Shown here in pieces: positions 53,053-61,422 of a stretch of 64,000 bases of DNA. Below the pieces are notes generated by a model that ran no database searches, was not told the origin of the DNA, and worked only from the letters and a program-made list of their open reading frames with translations. Numbering within the stretch: the stretch's first letter is position 1; every line of letters begins with the position of its first letter. Both the position numbers and the translations under genes were made by a program. The DNA comes from Myroides marinus (GTDB lineage: Bacteria; Bacteroidota; Bacteroidia; Flavobacteriales; Flavobacteriaceae): contig NZ_FNYS01000001.1 of the NCBI RefSeq assembly GCF_900109075.1, positions 434,001-498,000 of the forward strand, written 5' to 3'.

Positions 53053-53868
53053 ATGGACAGAATACAACGCGTTAATGATGCTATCAAATGGGTCATATTT
53101 GAAGGATTAGCAAAGAACCAGACTGACCTAGCACAAAAGCTTGGCTACACGAAGTCTTCTTTCTCTCAGATAGTGAATGGACGTGTAAACATCAGTGACA
53201 ACTTTATAGAGAATCTTACCAAATTTGCACAGAGTCTAAGTAAACATTGGTTATCAACAGGAGAAGGAAGCATGATATTGACTTCTAACGCTTCTTCTAC
53301 AATACAAGAATTGACAGGAGATCCAATAGGACAAGAATTATATAATTTTGAAGCAACTAATATTACTAAAGACACAGTACCTGAGATTATGTATAATAAT
53401 CATGGTAATAAGTTTACCTTTTACCCTGATGGTCGTATCTACATAGAAGTGCTAAAGATACCTTCTTCAGCCCACGCTTCATACATCACTTGTTACCAAG
53501 ACGATGTACAGCTTATACAGGAGTTTGACACCATACAGTTTAGAGTAGATAAATTCGGATTGGGACATTATAAGGCCTTTGATGTAGTAGGAGACTCTAT
53601 GAATGGTGGTAATATAGAAGATACACCAGATGGTGCAGAAGTATTAGGACGTGAAGTAGGCCGTCACTTATGGGAAGGTGGATTTAGAAATACTACTTAC
53701 GGATTTATCATCATTACTAAAGATGCTACCTTCTTAAAAGATATTACTAACTACGATGAACAGAATGGCCTTATTACACTAAGCAGTCGTAATAAGATAT
53801 ACGAACCTTTTGATTACCCTATAAACAACGTTTATCAGATATTCCACGTTATCAAACGTATATTCTAA
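53053..53868 (+). CDS. Helix-turn-helix/S24 peptidase phage-type regulator
   Basis: A 271-aa CI/LexA-like regulator. Residues 1-65 are an HTH_3 domain (NQTDLAQKLGYTKSSFSQIVNGRVNIS). Residues 130-271 are an S24 domain with the catalytic Ser182 in VVGDSMNGG and Lys229 in FLKDI. The hinge reads IPSSAHASYITC, so the usual Ala-Gly scissile bond appears as Ala142-Ser143, and self-cleavage may be weak or absent. In phages such proteins keep lysis and early genes silent until DNA damage. It is divergent from the small phage-like ORFs and lysis cassette, and ends in a bidirectional terminator. Confidence 0.85.
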   Translation: MDRIQRVNDAIKWVIFEGLAKNQTDLAQKLGYTKSSFSQIVNGRVNISDNFIENLTKFAQSLSKHWLSTGEGSMILTSNASSTIQELTGDPIGQELYNFEATNITKDTVPEIMYNNHGNKFTFYPDGRIYIEVLKIPSSAHASYITCYQDDVQLIQEFDTIQFRVDKFGLGHYKAFDVVGDSMNGGNIEDTPDGAEVLGREVGRHLWEGGFRNTTYGFIIITKDATFLKDITNYDEQNGLITLSSRNKIYEPFDYPINNVYQIFHVIKRIF

Positions 53869-53872
53869 AATA

Positions 53873-53907
53873 AAAAGCCCAATCTGTTTAATTCAGATTG
53901 GGCTTTT
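53873..53907. terminator. Bidirectional terminator
   Basis: A perfect 14-bp stem AAAAGCCCAATCTG/CAGATTGGGCTTTT with a 7-nt loop, between convergent genes. Confidence 0.92.
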
Positions 53908-53929
53908 CTTATACTAGATATAACTCAAT

Positions 53930-55396
53930 TTATTTACACTGAGCATCATAGTTGTCAATTAATTTCTTTAGACCTTCGATAGTGAACAAATCTATTCCAT
54001 CAAAGCTTATTGTCTCACAACTCAAGTACTCTTTAATAGCAGTTACTAACTTATCCTGATCGCTTCTAGTCGCAGCAAAGCCATTTTGAGCATCCTTAAG
54101 TTTTATAGCATATAATCGTTCTGTAGGACTATAATAAAGTCCTAGTTTATTACTTCCATAAATATGTTTAAAGAATGTAGACCCACTACTTAACTTATTT
54201 AAAAAACCTATAGTCTTATTCGCTATATCATAACTAAACCCTTCGTATCTCTCTACTTTTCCATCTTTAGCTAAAGTTACTTCAAAACTTACTTTATCAC
54301 TAGCTTTATAACTAGTAGACTTAATCTTTCCTTTCTCATTAGCAGCATAGACATACACTTTATTTCCATAACTAGACACATCTGCCACATTAGTCCAACC
54401 AGCAGTAGCGTCATCAGCTTTATCTGCATTATCAAAAGCTATAGAGATTTCTCCTTCTACTTTAGTTCCGTTTGCATCTATTAAGAATCCTTTTTCTCTA
54501 CGGATATTAGCATCATTCTCTTTAGCTATACGTTTTTGCTCTGCTAACTTTTCAATTATTTCTGCCATTACTTTATCATCTATTGATTCAAAGTCTATTC
54601 CATTAGCATACATAATTGCTAATAATTCCATCGCATGAGAAGGGCCAGGTATATCTTTAGGTCGAGGCGTTACTACAAAACGCTGATTGTCATACGTAAA
54701 TAAAGTATAGCCAGGAGTAGAAGCTTTATATAAATCCCCCATAGAGAAATTCTCTTTGTAATTAGTCCAGTAACCTATAGGTTGTTTTGTCTTTTTACTA
54801 AAGAACGCATAGATACTTTGATCTTTACTTACCTTGATAACTACATTTCCTATTTCTTTTTTATCGCTATAGATTTTGTTATCAAGACCTATACTTACCT
54901 TTTTCTCCTTAGCGATTGCCATACCTTTTTCTATCACTGCATTTACAGAATCATTGATAGCTTTTACATTGACCATAACATCTTTCTTAGGCTCTGCCAT
55001 TAAAGCATCTAATACCTCATAGTCAATTCCTTTGTCATTCATTAGCTTGTACTGTCCCTTAGTAATTATCGCAAAAAAGACCGTCTCATTACCAATCGCA
55101 AAAGACAAGCTTTCATAAGGTATATTATTACTCTTACCATTGCGCATATCTGTCACGTTTATCACGTGAAACACCTTACCAATTCGAGTATACTCTCTAA
55201 TCTCTTCTAATTTAAAAATATCTTCTCCTTTAGGATTCTTATATACATAAGTCTGGCTATCTAGCTTCTGTATACTCGCAAGAGGATCTGTAGTTTTATC
55301 TACATATACTACACTTTTTTTGATCACTAATTTCTGTGCCATAGAGACTCCCATAATACCAAGAGTTGCACACATAACAAGTAAAAATCTTTTCAT
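53930..55396 (-). CDS. Secreted protein of unknown function
   Basis: A 488-aa exported protein (signal peptide MKRFLLVMCATLGIMGVSMAQ). It is rich in Lys, Asp and Tyr and appears beta-rich, with repeated phrases of the type 'VYVDKTTD', 'IYSDKKEIGNV', 'VYVYAANEKGKI'. A helical stretch (MAEIIEKLAEQKRIAKENDANIRREKG cut here for length) lies near residues 283-310, after which a second beta-rich half begins with FLIDANGTKVEGE. No enzyme motif is visible. A TAATTTTG box lies 26 nt upstream of the ATG (55422-55429, minus). I do not recognise the family. Confidence 0.6.
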   Translation of the reverse strand: MKRFLLVMCATLGIMGVSMAQKLVIKKSVVYVDKTTDPLASIQKLDSQTYVYKNPKGEDIFKLEEIREYTRIGKVFHVINVTDMRNGKSNNIPYESLSFAIGNETVFFAIITKGQYKLMNDKGIDYEVLDALMAEPKKDVMVNVKAINDSVNAVIEKGMAIAKEKKVSIGLDNKIYSDKKEIGNVVIKVSKDQSIYAFFSKKTKQPIGYWTNYKENFSMGDLYKASTPGYTLFTYDNQRFVVTPRPKDIPGPSHAMELLAIMYANGIDFESIDDKVMAEIIEKLAEQKRIAKENDANIRREKGFLIDANGTKVEGEISIAFDNADKADDATAGWTNVADVSSYGNKVYVYAANEKGKIKSTSYKASDKVSFEVTLAKDGKVERYEGFSYDIANKTIGFLNKLSSGSTFFKHIYGSNKLGLYYSPTERLYAIKLKDAQNGFAATRSDQDKLVTAIKEYLSCETISFDGIDLFTIEGLKKLIDNYDAQCK

Positions 55397-55474
55397 AACT
55401 TTTTTATTAATATTAATACATCAAAATTAACAAAAATTACCATAACTAATTATTTTATAAGTAAATACAAAAAA

Positions 55475-55502
55475 AAAGCAACCTCATCTCTGAGATTGCT
55501 TT
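55475..55502 (-). terminator. Terminator of the BlaI-M56 operon
   Basis: AAAGCAA/TTGCTTT plus inner CTCA/TGAG stems with a TCTC loop; the plus-strand A run gives the U tract. It is 27 nt past the stop of the M56 gene. Confidence 0.85.
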
Positions 55503-55528
55503 CTTACTAACTTATTATGTTTATTCAA

Positions 55529-57691
55529 TTATTGTTTCGTCTTAATCAGGATTACACCATTCACCCCTTTATCTCCATATTTATCTGCAGCAGCGCTTCC
55601 TTTTAGCACTTCCATTGTCACAACATTAGCAGCATCTAAAGTTTTAAGATCATCATTACTTTTCTCTACATTGTTGATAAACACCAAGCCTTTAAAGCTA
55701 TCACTCTTAACACTAGTCAGACTAGCAGAAACTTTCTCTTTATATCTCTTAGTAATTTCCTCTACCCTAGCAGCTTTCTCATAATCTTCATCGGTTTTTA
55801 ATGTATATTCTAAAACTGTTTTATTACCTGTATAACCAAGTTCTTTATTTGCAGCCTCTCTACTATACACTCTTACTGACTTCATCTTTCTATAAAAGCT
55901 TTCTAATTCACTTTCTGCTACTTGTTTACCATCAACATAGTAAACGAATTTATCACTAATACTTCTTTCTCTTATATCTTTCTCTATTTCAGCTTTTCTT
56001 CCTTCTGCACTAGCTCTTCTCTTTTCTGCTTCTGTACGTTTGTTCTCTATTTCAGCTTTTCTTCTTTCTACATTAGCACTTCTCTTATCTATCTCAGCAC
56101 GTTGTTTCTCTTGTTTAGCTAAAATCACTTGACGTTCAGCGTCACTTCGTTCACGCAATGCTAGACGCAACTTAGCTTGTGCCTCTTCTTTCTCTTTTAA
56201 TTTTCTCATTAAATCTTTCTCAGCATCCGCACTAGATTTAGAAGAAGTACCTTCCACTACCCTAGTTCCATCTTTATCTACTACTGCTACACTAAAAGAC
56301 GTTTTTGCATTTCCTCCATAATTAACAGCATTATCCATAAAGCTTCCCTTACCAGTCCACTCTGTCTCTGGTCTAAGTTTTAATTCTACAGCTCCGTCTT
56401 TACCGATGTTTCCGTAGCGTGCAGTTGCAGTCTTTGCATCTAATATGTCCACATTAGCTATACTAGACACTGGATTACCTAATGCTACATACTCACTATA
56501 AGTATATACCTGTCCATTTACAACATAAGGTATATCTTTAGCTATTTTATTAGCTTCTTTACTAATTGCCTTAGCCTCTTTTCCTATCTTTTTAGCTTCT
56601 GCACCTACACTCTTAGCTTCTTCACCGATATTCTTAGCCTCTCTACCTACATTTACTGCTTCTACTCCTAGAGCTTCAGCTTCTTTTCCTAAGCGTTCTA
56701 CTTCTTCACTAAGTCTTCTAGCCTCCTCGCTTATCTTACTAATATCCTCTGGAGTAGTGTTATCTTGACTAGTTACTTTACTTTTATCTTTACCAGATAC
56801 TTCTATATACTGAGCCTTAACTTCTGTCTGAAACAAGAAGAAAAAACCTCCTAACACAGGTGTTAGCAATAAATACTTTAAACGTTTCATATTAGTTGAT
56901 TTTGGGTTGTTAAGCATAATTATTCTCTTCTTCAGATCAGATGTCCCGAATGTGTTCACGATAGGTACACAGTCTAGCTTATTTGTCTCATATAAGACTA
57001 AAGCTCTCTGATAAGTATAGGTATCCGCATGACGAGTAATCTCCTCATCTACGATATACTCAAGGTTAAGGTTAATCTCTCGCTGTAAAAAGTAAAGTGC
57101 AGGATTAAACCAAAACAGATGTTTTAGTGCCTCTATTATGATTAGATCAATACTATGCCTCTGCTGTACATGTACCTGCTCATGGGCTAATACTACATCT
57201 ACCTGATCCATAGTCTCATAATCTTTAGGTAGTACTACCCAGTTCATAAACGAATAAGCATCACTAGACTGCTCATCTATACGCAAGCTATCATTCACCT
57301 GACTAACAGGTAAATTATGGATATGACGTACGAGTTTTATCACTTTATATCCTAGCCACAATATACTCATCGCTGTCAGACTGATATATAAATAACTAAG
57401 TGAAGTAATAAGATTCTCTGCTGTCCAGATACTCTCCTCGACAGCTATACTTTCTAAACTTGTATCATCTAGTAGATAAGCATATGCCATAGTATCTAAA
57501 GGCTCTACTTCTACCTGTACTATAGAAGTATAAGTGATTAAAGGCAGTAGCAAACTCAATGCTATCCCTCCTAAGAAGTAAATACGATTAGCGTGTACAA
57601 ATGTCTCTTTCTGCAAGAACAACTTGTAGAATAGATATAGGACTAACAGTAGTCCGTTCGTCTTTAATATATAAATAAGAATGGGTGTCAT
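55529..57691 (-). CDS. M56 (BlaR1-like) membrane metallopeptidase with TonB-plug-like modules
   Basis: A 720-aa protein. Residues 1-300 form the M56 unit: helices at the N-terminus, the zinc site HEQVH (170-174) with the third ligand probably E211 in NLEYIVDEE, and a helix near 275-295. The periplasmic part has an alternating coiled coil (about 315-385, EAxxxGxEAK repeats), a first plug-like module (VVNGQVYTYSEYVALGNPVS), a second coiled coil (about 490-565) and two more such modules, ending DKGVNGVILIKTKQ, the C-terminal plug motif. No beta-lactam sensor domain is seen. It follows the BlaI-type repressor by 31 nt; together they form a signal-dependent proteolysis switch by analogy with BlaR1/BlaI. 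Confidence 0.85.
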   Translation of the reverse strand: MTPILIYILKTNGLLLVLYLFYKLFLQKETFVHANRIYFLGGIALSLLLPLITYTSIVQVEVEPLDTMAYAYLLDDTSLESIAVEESIWTAENLITSLSYLYISLTAMSILWLGYKVIKLVRHIHNLPVSQVNDSLRIDEQSSDAYSFMNWVVLPKDYETMDQVDVVLAHEQVHVQQRHSIDLIIIEALKHLFWFNPALYFLQREINLNLEYIVDEEITRHADTYTYQRALVLYETNKLDCVPIVNTFGTSDLKKRIIMLNNPKSTNMKRLKYLLLTPVLGGFFFLFQTEVKAQYIEVSGKDKSKVTSQDNTTPEDISKISEEARRLSEEVERLGKEAEALGVEAVNVGREAKNIGEEAKSVGAEAKKIGKEAKAISKEANKIAKDIPYVVNGQVYTYSEYVALGNPVSSIANVDILDAKTATARYGNIGKDGAVELKLRPETEWTGKGSFMDNAVNYGGNAKTSFSVAVVDKDGTRVVEGTSSKSSADAEKDLMRKLKEKEEAQAKLRLALRERSDAERQVILAKQEKQRAEIDKRSANVERRKAEIENKRTEAEKRRASAEGRKAEIEKDIRERSISDKFVYYVDGKQVAESELESFYRKMKSVRVYSREAANKELGYTGNKTVLEYTLKTDEDYEKAARVEEITKRYKEKVSASLTSVKSDSFKGLVFINNVEKSNDDLKTLDAANVVTMEVLKGSAAADKYGDKGVNGVILIKTKQ

Positions 57692-57722
57692 AAATCAGTT
57701 GATTGGTTGGTTGATAATCAAA

Positions 57723-58085
57723 CTATTTTTTATTCTTCTCTATAATCTCCATTAGTTCATCCAGCTCTGTCTTAGATAATTTCTTATCCTTCACGAAGAA
57801 ACTCACTAGATTACTAAACGAATTATCAAAGTATTTCTCCATCGTCTCTTCCATAAACATCTTTCTGTAATCCTCTTTTTTTACTAATGGATAATACTGG
57901 TGTGACTTACCATAAGCCTTATAAGATACCACTCCCTTCTCTTCTAAGATACGCACAAGCGTAGATAGTGTATTATAGTGAGGTTTAGGCTCAGGCATAT
58001 GTTCCAAAATATCATTGACAAATCCCTTTTCGAGTTTCCAAAGGATACACATGATTTCTTCTTCTTTGTTTGTTAGCTTTTCCAT
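57723..58085 (-). CDS. BlaI/MecI/CopY family transcriptional repressor
   Basis: A 120-aa winged-helix repressor. The recognition-helix region is HYNTLSTLVRILEEKG followed by the wing YKAYGKSHQYYPLV; the C-terminal helix (FVKDKKLSKTELDELMEIIE) is the dimer part. In BlaI/MecI a metalloprotease cuts this linker. ATG 58083-58085 (MEKLTNKEEE) is chosen over a frame start 48 nt upstream. Palindromic operators (58122-58148) overlap its promoter -33 element, so it likely represses its own operon, with the M56 protease next to it. Confidence 0.9.
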   Translation of the reverse strand: MEKLTNKEEEIMCILWKLEKGFVNDILEHMPEPKPHYNTLSTLVRILEEKGVVSYKAYGKSHQYYPLVKKEDYRKMFMEETMEKYFDNSFSNLVSFFVKDKKLSKTELDELMEIIEKNKK

Positions 58086-58103
58086 AATTGTAATTTGATA
58101 CAA

Positions 58104-58134
58104 CAAACATATAACTATTTTTTTAGTTTTCAAA
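58104..58134 (-). promoter_or_regulatory. Promoter of the BlaI-M56 operon
   Basis: On the minus strand TTTG (58131-58134), 19 nt, TATGTTTG (58104-58111); a full Bacteroidota consensus 19 nt before the ATG. Confidence 0.8.
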
Positions 58135-58148
58135 CTAAAGTTTTAGTT
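58122..58148. promoter_or_regulatory. Overlapping palindromic operators for the BlaI-type repressor
   Basis: TTTAGTTT-TC-AAACTAAA (58122-58139) and AACTAAA-GT-TTTAGTT (58133-58148) are perfect inverted repeats sharing seven bases. They cover the -33 box of the operon promoter. Confidence 0.75.
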
Positions 58149-58481
58149 ACAATAAAATAAAAGTATAATAATCAAATGCATACACGACATAAAGCCACTG
58201 TTTATAAGGAAAAAATATTTTGAAAAACATTAGATGTTATCTCGGATTTAAGGTTATTATGTATGATATACCTAAAATCATCTCTATAGCATATATTTCT
58301 ATTTCATCTAATAGTTATAAGGGTTTTCGTTGGAGTGAGTCCATAGTAAGTCCATGATGAGTCCATAGTGACTCCATTATTTTACAATGTTTTAATGGAG
58401 TCACTATACACACATTATTCATTCATCATATTATCACCCGCATCGATCTCCTAATAAATACAAAAGATACTAGAATCAAAA
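58149..58481. other. Intergenic region with 11-bp repeat array
   Basis: No gene seen. It holds four tandem 11-mers and one inverted copy at 58336-58407 and otherwise AT-rich filler. Confidence 0.6.
58336..58407. repeat. Four tandem 11-bp repeats (TGAGTCCATAG-like) with an inverted fifth copy
   Basis: TGAGTCCATAG, TAAGTCCATGA, TGAGTCCATAG and TGACTCCATTA run head to tail. ATAGTGACTCCATTA (58365-58379) is then repeated in inverted form at 58393-58407, giving a 15-bp perfect stem with a 13-nt loop. The period is one helical turn. Confidence 0.75.
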
Positions 58482-58513
58482 AAGCCTTACACAACGGTGA
58501 ATGTGTAAGGCTT
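58482..58513 (-). terminator. Terminator downstream of the thioredoxin-like gene
   Basis: A 12-bp stem AAGCCTTACACA/TGTGTAAGGCTT with an 8-nt loop and an A run on the plus strand. Confidence 0.82.
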
Positions 58514-58648
58514 AGAAACATAGTCATAACTAATTATGCTACTATTAATGATTAATACAAAAAGCAAGAAGTACGTATGTTCTACATTTTAGTACGGGAA
58601 AACTAACTTCTTATAAAAACTCGGTTAGATGTAGGACAACTACTCGTA
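58514..58648. other. 3' untranslated stretch
   Basis: 135 nt between the thioredoxin-like stop and the terminator stem; AT-rich, no gene seen. Confidence 0.5.
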
Positions 58649-59122
58649 TTATGTATCATTACTAGTCGGTTTGATTGCTTTTAATAGTTGGTACATATCA
58701 TTTGGTTTGACATAAGCGAAGTGTCTATAGAGTACTTCTAAATTTTCGTTTAAGAATATCATAGCTGGATAAGCATTAGACTGGGCTAATTCTTTGGCTA
58801 ACTCATGTTGCTTAGCATTAATCCCAAGTTTCTTTAGCGAATACTCTTTTCCTCTATAAGTGATGGTCTCATCTCGCTCTGCATTAAATGATATGTAATA
58901 AAAATCGTTATTCAGTTTGTGCACCACTTGCTGATCTTTTAGCGTCTTTCGCTCCATCAGTGAACAATAGCTACACCAATCTGTATGTAAGAATATCACT
59001 ACAGGTTTAGGCTTACTAGCCACTGCTGACTCAAGCTCAGAGAACTTAATTTCTTTGGGCTGAGCAATAGCACCCAACCCAAAGAAATAACTCAACATGA
59101 AAAATAACAAACTTCTACTCAT
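58649..59122 (-). CDS. Exported thioredoxin-fold protein (CSYC active site)
   Basis: A 157-aa protein with a signal peptide (to about residue 20, GLGAIA) and a Thioredoxin_7/SoxW-like fold. The redox motif is CSYC in TDWCSYCSLMERKTLKD, followed by the cis-Pro neighbourhood NAYPAMIFL. It probably reduces or oxidises disulfides in the periplasm. It is 15 nt downstream of the TonB-dependent receptor and likely in the same metal-controlled operon, so it may keep the receptor's Cys-rich plug (NCNVCNTGD) or its metal reduced; that is inference. Confidence 0.85.
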   Translation of the reverse strand: MSRSLLFFMLSYFFGLGAIAQPKEIKFSELESAVASKPKPVVIFLHTDWCSYCSLMERKTLKDQQVVHKLNNDFYYISFNAERDETITYRGKEYSLKKLGINAKQHELAKELAQSNAYPAMIFLNENLEVLYRHFAYVKPNDMYQLLKAIKPTSNDT

Positions 59123-59137
59123 TTACCCACTAACTAA

Positions 59138-61390
59138 TTAAAAGATATTATATCTAACTCCTAAGAAACCTCTTATTCCTTGTAACGGAGTATAACTGTA
59201 ATCATTTGGTTCGAAGATTACATCATTTCTACCTGGAGGTGGAGCTACGCCATTACCTGGTTCTCCGAATGGATCCCACCATCTCGCGATAGTGTCTTCC
59301 TTAGGTAGTGTATTAAATAGGTTCTTTACCCCTCCATACACTTGAAATCCATTGTTGAATTTCTTCGTTACTTGGATATTAGCCAATACTGTCCATGGCG
59401 AATACTCTGGTCTGTAGTCATTCTCCACTCTCGGTAAGCGCATTGGGCCTTTCCAGTCTGAAGTCAAGTCTGCTGTAAATCCACTACCGAAATTATAACT
59501 GGCAATAAAGTTACCTGACCATTTAGGAGAGTGATAGATTTGCTCACGTGCTCCATCTTCTTTTCTATATACATCCATATATGTAGCTCCTGCCATCAAC
59601 TTTAATGGAAAATCAAAAGTCACATCTACATTAAGTGATACCCCCTTAGATATAGCATGTCCATCTAGGTTAGCATAGATAATCTTAGTCTGATCCGTAT
59701 CTGTATCTGCGTCTATCTTATTCGTAAAATAGGTGTAGAACCCGTTGATATCAAAATTAAATACTCCGAAGTTAGAAGGTACTTTTAACGTATAGTTCAG
59801 ATTGGCGTTATACGACTTCTCTGGATCTAATTGTTCTGCGAAAACTACCTCTCTTGCCCCTGTCAGCGCTCTGTGATCTTCTGTGAATACGTTCACTACG
59901 CGGAATCCTGTACCAAAGCTCGCTCTCAATGCTTGATTTTTAGTAGGAGTAAACTTATACCCTAATCGAGGCGAGTGTATCGCTTTATGCTTCTGATCGT
60001 AGTCAAAGCGGTATCCTAATAATAACTTGTTGCGGTCATTTAACTTCCACTCATCTTGAATAAAGATACCAGGTATTGGAGTCTCTTGAGGTTGGTTTTT
60101 CACTAATCCATTCTCGTCATAGATACCAGTAGCACGAGTATTGTCATCATAATAAGTATATTTAAATGACGCTCCTAATAGTAAGCTATGATTACCTAAA
60201 CTCTTATCCCAATATGCCTGAGCGAATGCTACTTGTTGTTTAGCGTCGTATGACTCTGGTCCATACATAGAGTTTTGCTTGTGATAGATATAAGAGAACT
60301 GTGTATAGATATTCTCAGTAGTTGGCAATTGGTACATACCTATAGCCTCAAACCTGTTAGTGAATATACTCTCTGCATATACATCTTCTCCTCCACGGTG
60401 TTGCTTGCGTTTCCAGTTAGTCTCACCACCCCATCTATCCTCGTATACATAACGCAAAGCTAGGCTAGCTACTTTATCATCTTTACGCTTTAGAGAGAAC
60501 TTATTGAATAGAGATACTCTATCCTGCTGTGTCACATCTGTAAAGCCATCGCCATTCTTATCTTTCTTTTCTCCAAACTTAAAGTAGTTTCCTCCGAAAA
60601 GTCCTTTCACTTTACTTCCTAATTTATAGCTCGCTCCTAAATCTATATTATTTTCTAACCAAGTCGTAGTAAACGCATCTACGCTCAACTTCGCAGCGTG
60701 CTCAGGGTCTTTAGTGATTACGTTGATAATACCACCCATCGCTTCTGTACCGTATAGTGAAGACGCTGGCCCCTTAACTACTTCTACTCTCTCTATCATA
60801 TTAGTCGGAATACCAAATAATCCGTACACTGTTGACAAAGAAGATACGATAGGCATACCGTCGATTAAGATCATAGTATAAGGTCCTTCCATCCCATTAA
60901 TATGGATATCTCCAGTGTTACACACATTACAATTAAGCTGAGGTTGTACCCCATTAATCATCTGTACTGCGTCAAATAGACTGGCTGTAGGATTCTTTTC
61001 AAAAAAAGCTGGAGTATAAATCTCAACAGGTACTACAGCTTCTGACTTTAATACAGGCTTTAATGTTCCTGATATTACAATCTCGTCTAAGTTAGAATTC
61101 TCTTTTATATCGAAGTTTACTACTACCTCTTGGCCTTCTTTTACAGTTACTTTTTTGCTTTGAGGTTCAAAACCTACGAAATCAGCTTTGACTGTATAAC
61201 TTCCTTCTTTAAGACCTTCTATTAAATATTCTCCATTTTCATCTGTTGTAGTTCCGATAGTAGTTTTCTCTATCACAACAGTTGCATAGGATAATATATC
61301 CCCTTTTGAGCTTACCTTTCCTTTTATCTTCTGAGCGTACACTCCTCCGACAAAAACAAGGCTACACAAAAAACTAATTACAATACGCAT
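59138..61390 (-). CDS. TonB-dependent receptor, metal-regulated
   Basis: A 750-aa outer-membrane receptor: signal peptide to about residue 19, CarboxypepD_reg-like domain (KGKVSSKGDILSYATVVIEK), plug with the unusual cysteine-bearing QLNCNVCNTGDIHINGM and the classic RVEVVKGPASSLYGTEAMGG, then the barrel, ending YNIF. Two Cys near the plug start are a feature of certain Bacteroidota metal/haem-type receptors. The substrate is not identifiable. It is divergent from a DtxR-family regulator, and its -7 promoter box overlaps a small palindrome; control by iron or manganese is likely. Confidence 0.9.
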   Translation of the reverse strand: MRIVISFLCSLVFVGGVYAQKIKGKVSSKGDILSYATVVIEKTTIGTTTDENGEYLIEGLKEGSYTVKADFVGFEPQSKKVTVKEGQEVVVNFDIKENSNLDEIVISGTLKPVLKSEAVVPVEIYTPAFFEKNPTASLFDAVQMINGVQPQLNCNVCNTGDIHINGMEGPYTMILIDGMPIVSSLSTVYGLFGIPTNMIERVEVVKGPASSLYGTEAMGGIINVITKDPEHAAKLSVDAFTTTWLENNIDLGASYKLGSKVKGLFGGNYFKFGEKKDKNGDGFTDVTQQDRVSLFNKFSLKRKDDKVASLALRYVYEDRWGGETNWKRKQHRGGEDVYAESIFTNRFEAIGMYQLPTTENIYTQFSYIYHKQNSMYGPESYDAKQQVAFAQAYWDKSLGNHSLLLGASFKYTYYDDNTRATGIYDENGLVKNQPQETPIPGIFIQDEWKLNDRNKLLLGYRFDYDQKHKAIHSPRLGYKFTPTKNQALRASFGTGFRVVNVFTEDHRALTGAREVVFAEQLDPEKSYNANLNYTLKVPSNFGVFNFDINGFYTYFTNKIDADTDTDQTKIIYANLDGHAISKGVSLNVDVTFDFPLKLMAGATYMDVYRKEDGAREQIYHSPKWSGNFIASYNFGSGFTADLTSDWKGPMRLPRVENDYRPEYSPWTVLANIQVTKKFNNGFQVYGGVKNLFNTLPKEDTIARWWDPFGEPGNGVAPPPGRNDVIFEPNDYSYTPLQGIRGFLGVRYNIF

Positions 61391-61422
61391 AAATATATTT
61401 TTACCTTAATACTTACTTAAAA

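Noticed and set aside
58336-58407. CRISPR or terminator
   Set aside because: 11-bp contiguous repeats have no spacers, and the stem lacks a U tract.
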